Of a DNA stretch of 64,000 bases, positions 10,701 to 23,164 are shown one piece after another. The DNA is taken from positions 225,811,741 through 225,875,740 of the forward strand of contig CM041465.1 in NCBI GenBank assembly GCA_023213395.1. Direction: 5' to 3'. The translations under genes and the position numbers were made by a program. The stretch is from Cycas panzhihuaensis. Its lineage: Eukaryota > Cycadophyta. Each line of letters opens with the position of its first letter. Position 1 is the stretch's first letter. The notes under the pieces were generated by a model. That model saw nothing but the letters and a program-made list of their open reading frames with translations. It was not told the DNA's origin and ran no database searches.

Positions 10701-12220
10701 GGCTGCAGATTTGATTTGCGTGGCCCCCCAATCGGCGTTTCTCTTTGATCTCATCGCTATTGCTTTCCGATCGGCTTGCTGCATATTCAGCTGCGTTTGG
10801 GATCTGCCCTTGCGTTGGCATTTGTGCCATTCTTTAATCGTATTTAGGCGTTGCCATATTGCATTGCGTTGCGTTCTTGGTTATGCGCTTTTTATATTTA
10901 TTATTAATCGTATATATGCGTTGGCATCTTGCGCTGTACGTTTCTTAACGTTGCATTTTGTGATAAATTACATTATTATTGTTCATTTTTATTTATTCTA
11001 TATTTTAAAATTTGTGTTAAAAGGGTTTACGTTCTGTTTTAACTCGACGAGCGAGTTCACCCTCCTGGTATCGGAGGTTTTCTGTTATCTGAGTGGTCTC
11101 GGGTTCAATCCTAGCCCAGTTCAGTTTCCGACTATTTTTTAAAGAAGTTTTTTCATTTCTAAACTTTATTTTTTTTTAAATTTCAAAATTTTATTTTTTC
11201 ATAGGGTTATTGGCGCATTTTCGGCCATAACTTCTTTTTGGCTCATCGGTTTCAGACGAAACCTGCGCCATCAGCTCAGAAATTTTCCGTAGATCAATTT
11301 CGACTGGTCATAAGACCGTTTTGGTGCCCATTTGACCTCGTTTCACACCTTTTAACATTGGACTTTCGAAATTTCAGCAGTTTTTACATTTTTGATAAAA
11401 TCGGTTTTGAACTAGCTGCTATTTATTGTTGGTAAATTGTTTTGTGTCTGAATTTCTTCTATAGCAATCTACGTCATATAGACTCCAATACCCATCTTTT
11501 ACTTTAATTTTTTGACTTTATTTTCACTGATTTTTTAATCGTTAAAATAAGAAATTTAGTTGATTTTACTGTTTTTGAACTTTCTCCATAAAGATACTTG
11601 TCACTTTTTCACTATAACTTTTGCAATTTTTATCAGATTTCATTTCCGTCAGCTTCGTTGGGAAGCTGACTCATTTCTCTTCACTGTGATATATTTTTTC
11701 ATATATTTTGACATATTTTGCTTATATTTCAAATCAGCTAAAGTTGAGTCATTTTATTGGCCTAAATCTGTTGTTTTTTACACCTATTCAATATATTTTT
11801 TCAAAATTTTCAATTGGCAGAATATTGATTACTTTATATATAATATTTGATCATTTGTTCAAATTTTCCTGAGATTAATTAGTACTTTTATACAATTTTT
11901 GCCTACCTTGCTCCTGTTAGGCTCCATAAGGAGGTCATTCTCTTAGCATCATTCAAAACGTGACTTATTGGTATCCATTTTCAAAACCGTCTATTTTATT
12001 GGATTCACATCTCATCAATCTACATATTGATAAAATTTTAAGCTATTCTGACCTCATTCAATATAGTTTTCAATCTGTTAAAGTTGAGTATATATATACA
12101 TCCTAACAAGCTTGTCTTCGTTCAAAATTTTAAAGAAAATTCTAGTTTCTATCTCATTGTTTATTCAAGATTTCTACTTGATCTTATCATCATTTTCTTA
12201 TTGATTAAATTACTTTCAAA

Positions 12221-12470
12221 ATGGCACAATTCCCCATTTTCAATGGCCATAACTATTCACTATGGTATGATACTATGCACACTTACTTTATTGAACGCAA
12301 TCTTTTGAAGTATTTACAACATGAATATGACCTTAGCCTTAAAGAAAATTTTAGAAAAGATAATGAAGTGTTAGGTTTATTATTTTGCACTATGACTGAT
12401 GATGTCTTTTCATTAGTTTACAATTAACAACATCTAAGTCTGTTTGGGATTTATTGATTTCCATTTATGG
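12221..12470 (+). pseudogene. Copia gag N-terminus, truncated
   Basis: ATG at 12221 opens MAQFPIFNGHNYSLWYDTM, followed by TYFIERNLLKYL and GLLFCTMTDDVFSLVYN. This is the conserved start of plant copia Gag (FNGxNYxxW, then the LxxM/AxxxL helix region). A TAA at 12425 ends the frame, but TTSKSVWDLL continues it in the next frame, so there is one frameshift. The rest of gag, including the zinc knuckle, is missing. Confidence 0.85.
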
Positions 12471-12910
12471 GGGAGATATCCCCACTGTATTTGATGAAAC
12501 TTTTGATGAGCATGTGAGACAGGTGACAGAACAGGTAGATCATAACGACAACACCAATGAAGATTCAGATCAAATGCAGGACCACCTTGTTGCACAAGGG
12601 TTTGATCCTCCATTTGAGGGGGAGCATCATGAAGACGAATCTTATGACATAACGAAGAATGAACCTGGTGATATGACAACTGTTCAAAGCATAAAGAGTA
12701 TAAAAGTTCAAGTCCAAATTATAGCTACTCATCTACTTTTGCATCAAGTTTCATCTACCTATAGTCTTCCTACATCATTCTATAATAAAGAGATATATGT
12801 GACTATAAGGGTGAGAAGCATTGACAAAGATCAAGATTGGAATTTCAAAGTTTTTTTCAAGTACCAGTTCCACAAGTTCAAGGAAAAGATACAAGTGTTC
12901 GTGCTGACAT
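12471..12910 (+). pseudogene. Residual open frame after the copia internal deletion
   Basis: An open frame runs from the gag remnant at 12454 to 12993, entering the 3' LTR. After SIYGGD it changes character to an acidic, Asp/Glu/His-rich sequence (TVFDETFDEHVRQVTEQVDH, then EGEHHEDESYD). I see no protease, integrase, RT or RNase H motif. It may come from the variable acidic stretch between integrase and RT in copia polyproteins, which would place a deletion junction near 12475, but that is inference. Confidence 0.45.
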
Positions 12911-12922
12911 TAAGGGGGAGAA
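12911..12922 (+). other. Polypurine tract of the copia element
   Basis: TAAGGGGGAGAA lies directly before the TG of the 3' LTR and is the expected plus-strand primer site. Confidence 0.92.
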
Positions 12923-13313
12923 TGTTGGGTGTAATGTCATCACTCAACTCCCTCTTACCTACCAGGATTGTGCACCTCAATTTAGACCTGTGATGCTCAA
13001 CATGTCAAGGTAAGTTAAGGTAAGTTGAGTTAGTTTCATTTGAGTTAAGTTAGTATTATTTTATTATTAATTTGAATTCAGGGGTTGAGGAGTTTCCCTC
13101 CTCCCCCAAACTATAAATGTTAAGGGGTGTACAACCCTGGTGTCTTTAGACACCACCTACTTTTGAGGAAGATTTGGAATACTCATTCTACTACAATGGA
13201 TTGAACATCAAACTAGTTTGTACTTATTTGATATATGTTCTAACCTGTTAGTTTGCAAGCATATTTTCTATCATTTTGTATTAGAGCATTGTGGCTCCAT
13301 ATTTTTTCCTTCA
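12923..13313 (+). repeat. 3' LTR of the copia element (391 bp)
   Basis: It starts TGTTGGGTGTAATG and ends TTTTCCTTCA. It is nearly identical to the 5' LTR except for the deletion of about 55 bp and a few substitutions, mostly around the deletion and at the extreme end. Confidence 0.95.
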
Positions 13314-13318
13314 TTAAT
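13314..13318 (+). other. Target site duplication TTAAT, right copy
   Basis: Exact copy of 8426-8430. Coding-like E2 sequence resumes immediately after it. Confidence 0.92.
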
Positions 13319-13779
13319 CACATGGAATAGGCCAACTCCTACTAATGAATATATTTATATAAAAATGACTTATAAAAGAGCTAAAAAACTTCCTAAGGGA
13401 TTAATCACCTTAGAAGACATATTTAATCCAAATGAGTTTTGTAAGAAAATAGAAGGTAATCTAGACTAAAGCACTAAAGAGAAATTTGTAGAAAGGAGTA
13501 CCTTATAGCATTAGTTCCTAAGAGGATCTTAAGAATATATTATTAAATAAAGCCTATATAGAAGAAGAAGTTCAAGAAATTCTTTCTTTGTGTCATGAAT
13601 AATGATATGTCTTTGCTTGGTCTTATGAAGATCTAAAAGGATTCAATCCTCAAATTATGCAATATACAATTCCTCTGAAACCAAGCTTAAAATCTTTTAG
13701 ATAGAAGTAAAGAATTATTAATCTAAAGATCGGATAGCTTATATGGAAGGAGATTCAAATTTTTAAGAATGTTGATATT

Positions 13780-14500
13780 ATCTACACAATCCTATATTAT
13801 AAATGGATAGCTAATCTAGTCTCATTCAAAAAGAAGAATGAGGAGATAAGGCTTTGCATAGACTTTAGAAATCCTAATAAAGTTTCTTTGAGAGATAATT
13901 ATCCTTTACCTAGAATGAAATAATTATTATAAGTAATTATAATCTCAAGGATAATGTCTTTATTAGATGAATTTTCTAGACATAACTATATACTGCTTGA
14001 TGAACCTACTACTCTATGGGGAAACTTGGCTTATATTAAGATGCCATTTAAATTAGCTAAGGTAGGGGCTACTTTCAAAGAGTTGTGGACCAAGCATTTA
14101 AAGGTCTTTAATTCATAATCACAGTAGTTTATCTAGATGATATAATAATGTTCTCAAAGGACAAAGTTGACCATGTTAAACACTTGAGGCAAGTTTTCAA
14201 AAGGTGTATACAATTTAGAATTTCATTCAATCAAAAGAACACTATCTTTGGAGTTATGGAAGAAAGGTTATTGAGTCATATTATTATATAAGAAGGTATA
14301 TATATTGATCTAGATAGAATAAAAGCAATCCAAGAACTATCATTATGTAAACATAGGAAGGCACTGTAATCTTTCTTTGGCAAGATCAACTTTCTAAGGT
14401 AGTTTATTCTATATTTTACCAAGATCACACTACTTATTAATAATTTGCTAAAAAAATATTCACCTTTCAAATGGGATCAATGGCTCAAGCTGTATTTGAT
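13780..14500 (+). pseudogene. E2 reverse transcriptase relic
   Basis: Motifs appear in family order: WIANLVSFKKKNEEIRLCID and RDNYPLP (fingers), MSLLDEFSRHNYILL, MPFKLAKVGATF, and the catalytic VVYLDDIIMFSK near 14123-14158. The YxDD box is intact (YLDD), but stops and frameshifts separate the blocks. The product would copy the element's RNA into DNA in the cytoplasmic particle. Confidence 0.85.
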
Positions 14501-14529
14501 AAGATCAAGCAAGTTATAACTTAAGCTCT

Positions 14530-14960
14530 TAGGCTTGCTACCCCAAATTTCAATAGGGATTTTGTTATATACACTTATGCATTCAAAGGTTCACATGCAA
14601 CAACTCTTCTTTAGAAAAATTATCAAGGCAAAAACATACCCATAACATTCTTAAGTAGGAGTCTAAAGGAATATTAGATAAAATATATTGATATAGAAAA
14701 ACAATCCCATGCTTTAGTAAAGGCCATTAAAAATTTTAAATATTATATCACATATAATCATATGATGGTCTACATCCCAATGTCTTCAATTTAAAGCATA
14801 CTTACAAATACATATTCTTCAAGGAAATTGGCCAAATGGATTATTAAAATTCAAGAATTTGACTAAGAGATAAAGCCTATTAAAGCTATTAAGGGTTAAG
14901 GACTATGTCGATTGATTATTGAATATGAATTGCAGAGGTTGATTAAAGTTAAATAAGAAA
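14530..14960 (+). pseudogene. E2 RNase H (gypsy-type) relic
   Basis: The reading DFVIYTYAFKGSHATTLL, then ITFLSRSLKEYQIKYIDIEK, then LVKAIKNFKYYI matches the Ty3/gypsy RNase H that follows RT. The start of the domain normally has an Asp-x-Ser pattern, here changed to YTYAFKGS. This is the second RNase H of E2; the archaeal-type one is at 7845-8270. Confidence 0.75.
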
Positions 14961-15159
14961 TAGAACATGTAGATGAGAACGTGACAAATAACACATAAGA
15001 AGGGACCTCAAAGTACTCTCTTTTCTTATAAGACATTAAATATTATTTAGAGAATGGTGAATGTCCTAACCATTTAGATAGGAGAGGTCACAGGACCTTG
15101 AAAATAAGAGAAAAGTTGTATATGCTTGTTAAAGGAGAGCTATAGAGAAGGAATTTTGA

Positions 15160-16290
15160 TGGTATGTTGTTAAGGAGCTTGACATCAAAAAAGGATCAAG
15201 AAGTAATAAGGAAATTCTATATTAGGATGTATGGAGGCTATCTTTCAACTAAAGCTATTGCCCATAAAATTATAAGAGATGGCTTCTATTTGCCTACTAT
15301 ATTTAAAGACACTTATCTAAATATTAGGAATTATGAAGCCAACAAAAGATTTATTGGTAAATAATAATTAAATAAGATGCCTCTTAAAATTGTATATATT
15401 CACCAACCATTTGAGAAGTGGGGGTTGGATTTCATTAGTTTGATAAACCTACCTCCTAGTAAGGGTCAAACATTTATCCTCATAGTTACTGATTACTTTA
15501 TGAGATGGGTTAAGGTAATTGCTGCCAAATGGACCATTATTAAGGTTATTATCAATTTTCTATAATAAGTGATCATGCCAAGGTTTGGTATCCTACCTCT
15601 CCTTGTTTCAAATAATGGAGTAACATTTACATCGAATGAGATGCTTATTTCTTATTGTAAAAATAGAATATGCTTAAATACTTATTCAAACTAATACCAG
15701 CTAGGTAAAGGTTTAGTTGAATCATCAAACAAAAATCTCATTAGGATCCTAAAAAGAGTAGTCAAGTAAAATAAAAAAGACTGGCATGCTAAAATCTAAT
15801 TGGCTCTTTAGGAAGACTATACTACTACTAAAGAAGAATTAGGTTACTCTCCTTTTTCCTTTAGTTTATGGGAGAGAAGCCATACTACCTTTACACTTAG
15901 CTTTTAAGGCACTAGTATTGGTGTATTTAGAGGATATAGGATAATATGTCATTAGTGATAAAATCTTGAAGTTGTTAATGCTAGAGAAAAAAGAAGAATC
16001 TAAGGATAATTTCCATTGTCATCAAGAAAAGATAAAGAAATTTTTTGACAAAAGATATGTTTGAGATAGGCATTTCAATCTTGGAGACATAATGTTAATG
16101 TGGGATAAGGCCAAAGAGAAACCAAGAGCATATAGAAAATTTGACACACTATAGATTAAACTCTATACTATCTCACAAGTATTAGGTAATAACGCTTTTA
16201 GGCTAAAAGATCACAATAGATAGTAACTACATGTTATGGTGAATGGAAGTTTTTGAAGTTCTATTACTAAAGAGGAGGAGGATTGTCCAA
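15160..16290 (+). pseudogene. E2 integrase relic
   Basis: The N-terminal zinc-binding region is at 15225-15360 (GGYLSTKAIAHKIIRDGFYL), with its Cys pair lost (RNYEANKRF). The core has WGLDFISLINLPPSKGQTF with the first catalytic Asp, SNNGVTF where the second Asp is Asn, and GLVESSNKNL with Glu kept, giving D-N-E. The C-terminal part (HFNLGDIMLMWDKAKEKPR, then ISQVLGNNAFRL) ends near 16230. Stops are frequent, mostly TAG and TAA where Gln is expected. Confidence 0.8.
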
Positions 16291-16433
16291 ATACTCTTTA
16301 AGAAATTGTAAATCATGTATATATTTTCTTTTTTAGTATGAGTTACATTTAATTTATAAGTATTTTTAGAAAAGTAGAATAAGGAGCTACTTCTGACCAC
16401 CCATAAGGGGATGATTAGAATTAAGGAGGCCTA

Positions 16434-17838
16434 TGTTACCCCATTAGGGTGTAACTATGAAGAACTTTCATGTTAAAATTATGAATGGATTTAATGGAAT
16501 ATATATTTAAAAGAAAAGTTTAAGTTGTTGATTACATAAGATAACGATAACAATGGAAATTTTGACTAAAGGTATTACTGTAATGAAATTTTTGACAGAG
16601 AGGTGGTCTATGTTATGAAGAGATAATTAGATGAATTTATGTGAAACCCTACAAGAAAGGTTCCCTATAAACATCTTATTTAAGAAAACATGATATTCTA
16701 CAGGACACTCTTATGTCAGACAATAGGTTGCAGGAGAATAAAAGATGCATGTTGTTCCCATAGAGCGATTTCTCATATACATGTTTCATTCAAGAGATAT
16801 GCTTATGAAAAATGAAGTCACATGCAAGAAGGTTTCATATGAGATATGTTGAGTGAGAGACTAAAACATGCAATAAAAAAAATAAAGCAAAAATAATACT
16901 TACATAATTGTCTCTTGCACGAATAATATTTCTCTAAGCCAATGAGTGAAGAAAGAACTTTCACACGGGATGGCTTTATGTGGGAAAGAAACATGTGAGA
17001 ACACTCTCATGTGTGTTTAATTCTTAAAATATTACCATCTTGAATTCCCATGCCAATATTAATACAAAGGTACCTAAACTTTTGAATTGGCATCGATGAG
17101 ATTAATCTAAAGTGTGCCAAATTAATGCAAAGCATGTGGCATTAAATGTAAAAACATAGATGATATATCAACTGCTCTAGTGTCATTTGAGATGTAAAGA
17201 AGTAGAAGACCATTGGGAGGATGAAGGCAAAAGTTGCAAATAACAATTTGTATTTCATGTATTAATAAGTTGGTAATTTGGATTTCATAATACTTTGTGG
17301 TCATTTATTCATTTATTAAGTAGATAAGTTGTAAGGTTGTAATTGTTTATAAGTCCTAGTAATAATCAAAGATAATATTGTGAGTTATAATGGATTAGAT
17401 CTCTAATTATATTAATGATCAAAAGATAAAGGAGGACCCATATAATAATGTGGGTTGGTTAGGATTGCCCTTATGCCAAAGATGTTTCCATGTCATTAAT
17501 TAATAGGGTAGTTATCTCTATGTTTAGATAAGGAAGCTAGATTGATTATAGGACCTAATAAATAACCCATTGCCTTACTCATTATTAAATATATTTGAAG
17601 GATTTTTCAATTTCCCAAACCAAATGTATTATTTGACATTGATAGGTTGCAGATTTGAGTACCAAGGGACAAATAATTTATAAAGTATATAAATGAATGG
17701 TATAAGGAGTTGTTAAAGAAGATAATGAAAAAGGGAGTACAAAAATTAGAGATATTTCAAGACAATATTAGACTTTAGATTTCACTTCTTTCTAGGGTTT
17801 TTAGATGCAATGATGATTTATAACTCATACTATTTTAT
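16434..17838. other. Possible E2 3' LTR and AT-rich DNA
   Basis: TGTTACCCCATTAGGGTGTAACT at 16434 looks like an LTR start after a purine-rich stretch, and a 3' LTR is expected here. Without a second copy it cannot be confirmed. No gene is recognised in the rest. Confidence 0.3.
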
Positions 17839-18001
<163 letters not shown>

Positions 18002-18483
18002 TAATTTCTAAGTGTATAAAAGATAATTACTTCATAAATTGGGCCAAAATTGTGAGTTAGAACTTATGTGATCAACTTAGTGGGTTGTATGAAGACACCC
18101 CATTTTATATGTCTTCTTAATTAATATGTATAATATTAAGGACAATCTGGTACCCTAAATTTCTATTAGATGTTAATATAGAGAATGTACCTCTATAATT
18201 TTAATATTCTAAGATATGGATAGAGATAGCACAAACTATTGTTTATTCTTGGCTGAAGAATTTCTATATTTTTTCAACTACTCTTATACATCCTTTGGTA
18301 AGAATAGACGAAGATAAAAAAATTTGGCTAACAAGAATATAACATATCTAATATGGTGATTTTTACCTATTTGACAATTACATCATTATATGATTATATG
18401 GTTTCAAAGGTTTTGCTTTTAATCTGCTTAGGTATACATCTCCCATACTATTTTTCATAGAAATATATAGGCAACTTGCACTT

Positions 18484-20450
18484 ATTAGAGGTAGATTATA
18501 CCCCACCTCCAAAAAAGATTCTTATTAGCCTAAAGAGATGATTGTTGGATATAGGAAAGTTAAAGAATGGAGAGAAGCATATGAGGAGGGTAAACCCCTT
18601 ATTATAAGTGATATGAAAAAGACTCCCCCAAGATATTATAACCCTAATGGGGTAATAACCTATTATATCATAAGCATCAAGATAACTCCCAAATAGCATA
18701 ATAGTGATAATATTGAATCCTACAAGAATCAAGATGATGAAGATAAAATTTTCAAAATTGAGTGAATCTTTTACTAAATTATAGATCTATGTATTCCATA
18801 ATTAGTTAATTTTCCTCTAAAGGAAACATTTGAGAAGGGAGAAACTAGAATTTCAAGTAAAAGAGTAGAGAAGGAGGCTTCAAAAGAAATAAAGAAAATT
18901 AAAGCATTAGAAAACCAAGGTGAGAAGGAAAAGGAAAAGAAAAAAATAATAAAATTCATTCTCACATCTTTGCCACCACCTTTTCTTAGCAAAAGGAGGT
19001 ATAAGCTAATATGACTAAGGAGGAACAAATATAAGTTTTCTCTAAGGACTTAAATAGTTGACCATCTCCTTTCCATCTTCTAGAGATGAAGTAGAAACCA
19101 TTGAATGCACCCATTAAGTTAACATTCATCCATATAAGAAAGAGATCACTAATATAATTTTCTCTAATTTTATCAAAGTCCCAAAAAATAATTAAAGAAG
19201 TAGGGTATATAGAAAAAAGCATTAGTAATATCTCATCATGAGTAGGTCAAATCTCTAAATGGTCCTAGAATAATAAAAGGTATAACAAAGGTAGAAGAGA
19301 GGTTCTACCAATGGAGTAAATAAGAAAGGATTCTTAAGAAGATAGTAGTCAAAGGAAAGAAGGTTGTTACGGTCCACTATGGAAGATACCATTGTTGAAT
19401 CCATGGACTTATACCTAGCCATTGGCCAAATGGTATAGGATAAATTTTTTACCTTGCAAGTTTAGTTTCAAGAAGTTATAAAGGAAAATACTACTATAAG
19501 ATAAGAGAATTTAATGTTGAATCAAAAATTTAAGCAATTGATGAACACTTGGTAAGGGGTTATTAGACAAATATCAGGTGAAGAGACTGAGCTTAAAATG
19601 AATGAATTACTTAATAGTTCAATGGTTGTTGTTAAAGCTTTGTAATTGGTGGGGAAATATATAATTAAAATCTTTAATGAAGACTAATTCTTAACGCCTC
19701 ATATATAGAGATTCTTTCATAAACTCTTCTTCTTACAAAGTAAGGTCCAAAGGCTTAAATTTTTTGCACCTAAATTATGAAATACATACTCTATAGAACT
19801 ATAATCAAAAGGTACCTCCTTTAAATTCAAGAGTAAAATGATAACAAGAGGAGATAAGAATAAGGAAGGTCATAAGAATTTTATAGAAGCTACTACTAAG
19901 CTATTGGATAAAAGGAAATAACAAGTTGACTTCACTATAGCAAATGCTGCAGATAAATAGGTCATAAGAGTTTAGATTTGGAGAGCACAACATGTTAGAT
20001 TGAGAAATCTATTAGAGAAACAAGACTAAAAGACTGGTCCCATCAAAGAGCAAGTGTATAAATTAGAAGGATCCCTAAAGATGACAAGCCCTTTATTGAT
20101 ATAGATCTTACACATAAAAATAGAAGTTAAAGTTGGGGCATTTTCTTCAAATCCTGTTACAAAATAAGACAAGGCTTCTATAGGCGACAACATTTAAAAT
20201 TCTTTACTTTGGTATAAGTCAAATCATAGAGATTGTATGGTTAGATATGGGAGATCAAATATTAATTGTTTTCAATAATTTGCCCATCTTGTCTAACTAC
20301 CATACTAAAGATAAGAAAATTCCCTAATAGTCTTACCATAATAATGACATTTTTAACTACCACACTGCACCAATTATCTAGAATAAAAGGAGTATTTATA
20401 GATAGTAAAGGGGGGATTATTGTTAGAGATATGAGTGATTTATACTAAGG
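18484..20450 (+). pseudogene. Decayed coding-like tract, unidentified
   Basis: Plus-strand frames keep a protein-like composition across many stops. Examples are MIVGYRKVKEWREAYEEGKP near 18538, a Lys/Glu-rich block near 18825-18960 (KETFEKGETRISSKRVEKEA), and a coiled-coil-like block near 19440-19600 (FFTLQV, then FQEVIKENTT). Such charged helical sequence resembles the gag or pre-gag parts of large Ty3/gypsy elements, but no diagnostic motif is present. It could belong to another buried retroelement. I do not assign a function. Confidence 0.3.
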
Positions 20451-23159
20451 AGGAGTGACAAGAGGAGAAGATTCACTTGTTTTCTATCTATCTTTGGTTT
20501 ATTGTTTATGTGTATGCTTATTGTCAAATGATTATAATTCAAGGTAAAAGGACTAGTATGAAGAAATCTACTAGATCCTAAAAATCCTTTGATAGGCACA
20601 TTTTAATGCTAAAGATTTTAGGTTACTATTGGTTTGGTCAATTTGTATCAAGAGTTTATTCTAAGTAGCACATCCATACTTAGTTATCTCATTATAAATA
20701 TATTATTTTGGTCATTATAATACAAATATCTCAAGATTATACTTTGTTTCATCTTATTTTGTTAAATGCATTATTTGATGGTATGTGATTAATCATGTAA
20801 TCATGTGAACTAAGATTTGACTTATTTATTGATATGAGCTCCTTTATCATTTACTCGATGATCCATGATTAAAAAGTGCCTAAATACCAATTAGGGATTT
20901 TTGATAATATTATAAACTTTAACCTAGGATTATCAAGGATATATAAAACTTTGTTTCTTTATATTTTACATGTTGGTATAAATGAAGGATTGAGTGAAAT
21001 GCTAGCAAGTGTAGTCAAGATCTAACTCCATCTCAATATCACTAAGAGTCTTTACTTGGTAGTTTAGATTTAGTGAATTAAGACATTGACTCAAAACACT
21101 TTGACAGATAAGGAAAAGCATGAGTTGAATCCACCTTATACATATTAATCTTATAAGGTCCATTAACTCTGATTGAAGGTTTTCTCTATGTGAGAGTTAT
21201 GCACTTTCCTTGTGTTAAGCCTTATGAACACACATACTAGAATTTCCCAAAGGTATCTCAAACTAGGCACAAAGAGTAGTTAAAGTAGCAATAGAAAGTT
21301 AATTAAGTACTCTCCACTTTTCGTTACTTTTAAGCCTTTAGAATTTCTCTTCCTATTTTTTTAGTGGCCTCCTTATGACATCATATTATCATGATTACAT
21401 TTTTATCATTTTTAATGGATTTAATAAGGCAACTCTTTCCCTCTACTTTATAACAAATCTATTAATACTTCCTGTATAATAAGCATATTCTTTTACATGT
21501 GTGGACTTAGTTTTTATTTCCATCTAGTATTATTTATTATAGAGATTCTAAGTTCTTATGATGTCATTAAAGATATATATTAAATATATCAAATAATGCT
21601 TTAAAATTCTCTTTTATTTTTCATCCTCAAATGGAGTGGTGAATTGCATCCTAGTTCATATATTTTATTTTATTAAGTAAGCAAAATGAAAAGAGGAGGT
21701 TGTTTGCTCAATAGAGTAGGGTTTTTTATCTTAATTAATGTGACACCTAAAGCTAAAATAAACCTAAAAAAAAAGGTGAATCTCAAACGACAAACAACAC
21801 TATCTTATATATGATAAAAGTTTATAAGAGTGTGGTCACTAATTATGCCAAATTATAATAAATTATGTGATTTTTAATAACGAAAAGTTCTTCACTCATA
21901 ACATACACTAATACTACTTTTATTATTTTTTTCAAAAATAAATTAAATAGGGTAAAAAAGATGCTCTTACCTGGTTTAACATTGAGGATGTATGTCCACT
22001 TGATGTATGTATCCTTATTGTTATGCTTATATGATTCCTTCCCTTCCTTCCACCTACACGATATTATCATAAGGAAAGCTACCAAGTAGCCTATTAATCA
22101 TTAGAGAAAATCAAATGTAAACCTCTATGAGGGAAACAAGGAGTACCTTAAAATAAGGATAGGGCATTATGTATGTATATATTTATTTATATGAGTAACC
22201 ACTTAACAAGTTCTCTGAAGTAATAAATCAAACAAATAAGCTAAGAAAGGAAATAAAATAAAAATATGTAAGTAAATAAACAAATTGAAATAAAATATCA
22301 AAGATATTGATGTTGATTCTATAACAATACGATGCAAAAGGATCTTACTTAAGCATCAACATGCAAGGAATGATGATAACATCAAACCATTCTATCTAGA
22401 AAAATAGATCCCAAAAATGAAGGAAATTATGATATTTATAGTTAGAATGAAGGGGATGAAGAGAGAAAAAATCATAAAATATATTGTAGAGTCAATTTTT
22501 TAGACTAATAAATATTAATTGTGTTATTCTAGAAGGATATTATGAAGTTTGTCTTGATCACTATAAGATTAGAATAATGGGAGAAGATAAAATCATAAAA
22601 AGGACATAATTTCCTCATGCGATATTCATTTTTTAACCTATGACCACTCGATTTATATCTACTAGAGGAGATCTACACAATATTATAGATAAAATTAGTA
22701 CTTTCATTCAATATCAAAGTAAAATAATAATAATTATAATAATAAAGAAAATAAATAAAAATTAAAAAACATAGAAATACTTGTATTAACTAAAACTTAG
22801 AGAGTCATAAACTCATGTTTAACGTATAATATAAATAACTTAAAAGGGAGTTTAACCTGTGTCTAGCCCATATAAATCAACTCAAAGGAGTACTAGCTTA
22901 TGTTAATATGATATAGACACTCAAAGTAACTAAGAGAGTGCCAAACAATAATAATGAATCATCTATAAAATAATGGCAATTGAGAGAAATTACAATGGAG
23001 AAACTATATCATAATGATTGTTATAACTAAATGGACTACTTACAATATCATATCTCCTTAAGGAAATAGGTATTATAGAGAACATATTTTATACTATTAT
23101 TGGAAATGGGGATATAATATGCACACACAAATTAAGTAAATGCTAAATCACATGTAACA
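20451..23159. other. AT-rich unassigned DNA
   Basis: No open frame longer than about 80 codons and no recognisable domain, RNA gene or repeat. It separates the coding-like tract from E6. Confidence 0.5.
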
Positions 23160-23164
23160 TCAAG

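Larger units (their letters stand above)
8893..12220 (+). other. Unusually long (3.3 kb) copia leader with a CpG-rich central block
   Basis: Between the PBS and the gag start lie about 3.3 kb without a recognised domain. The flanks are T-rich. The centre, roughly 9480-11140, is visibly richer in G, C and CpG than anything around it and contains several overlapping open frames (for example 9272-9757 and 10669-11142) whose products I do not recognise. It could be captured host sequence or a genuine regulatory leader; the sequence alone does not decide. The frames look incidental because they overlap in all three phases. Confidence 0.7.
8431..13313 (+). mobile_element. Non-autonomous Ty1/copia-type LTR retrotransposon inserted in E2
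   Basis: A complete insertion: 5-bp TSD TTAAT, LTRs at 8431-8878 and 12923-13313, a PBS matching the initiator tRNA-Met type (TGGTATCAGAGC) two bases after the 5' LTR, and a purine tract directly before the 3' LTR. Between them are a very long leader (8893-12220), a short gag start and a small piece with copia-like polyprotein character. Integrase, RT and RNase H are missing. The two LTRs differ by under ten substitutions over about 390 aligned bases plus one deletion of about 55 bp in the 3' copy. It is therefore much younger than its host and must have been mobilised in trans. Confidence 0.93.
13319..16433 (+). mobile_element. E2: 3' part (RT, RNase H, integrase) after the copia insertion
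   Basis: The host element resumes with the spacer leading to RT (a frame at 13218-13469 reads TYKRAKKLPKGLITLEDIF, resembling the pre-RT linker of Tat elements), then RT, RNase H and integrase. All are riddled with stops. The right limit is set at a possible LTR start near 16434 (TGTTACCCCATTAGGG) that follows a purine-rich stretch, but no matching 5' LTR was found. Confidence 0.7.

Noticed and set aside
17640-17690. PBS-like sequence after the possible E2 3' LTR, which would suggest a tandem LTR arrangement
   Set aside because: The match to a Tat-type PBS is weak and the LTR itself is unconfirmed.
20590-20660. Possible integrase zinc-binding relic (HFNAK, then GYYW in another frame)
   Set aside because: Only a few residues match, and no integrase core or RT lies next to it; chance is likely.
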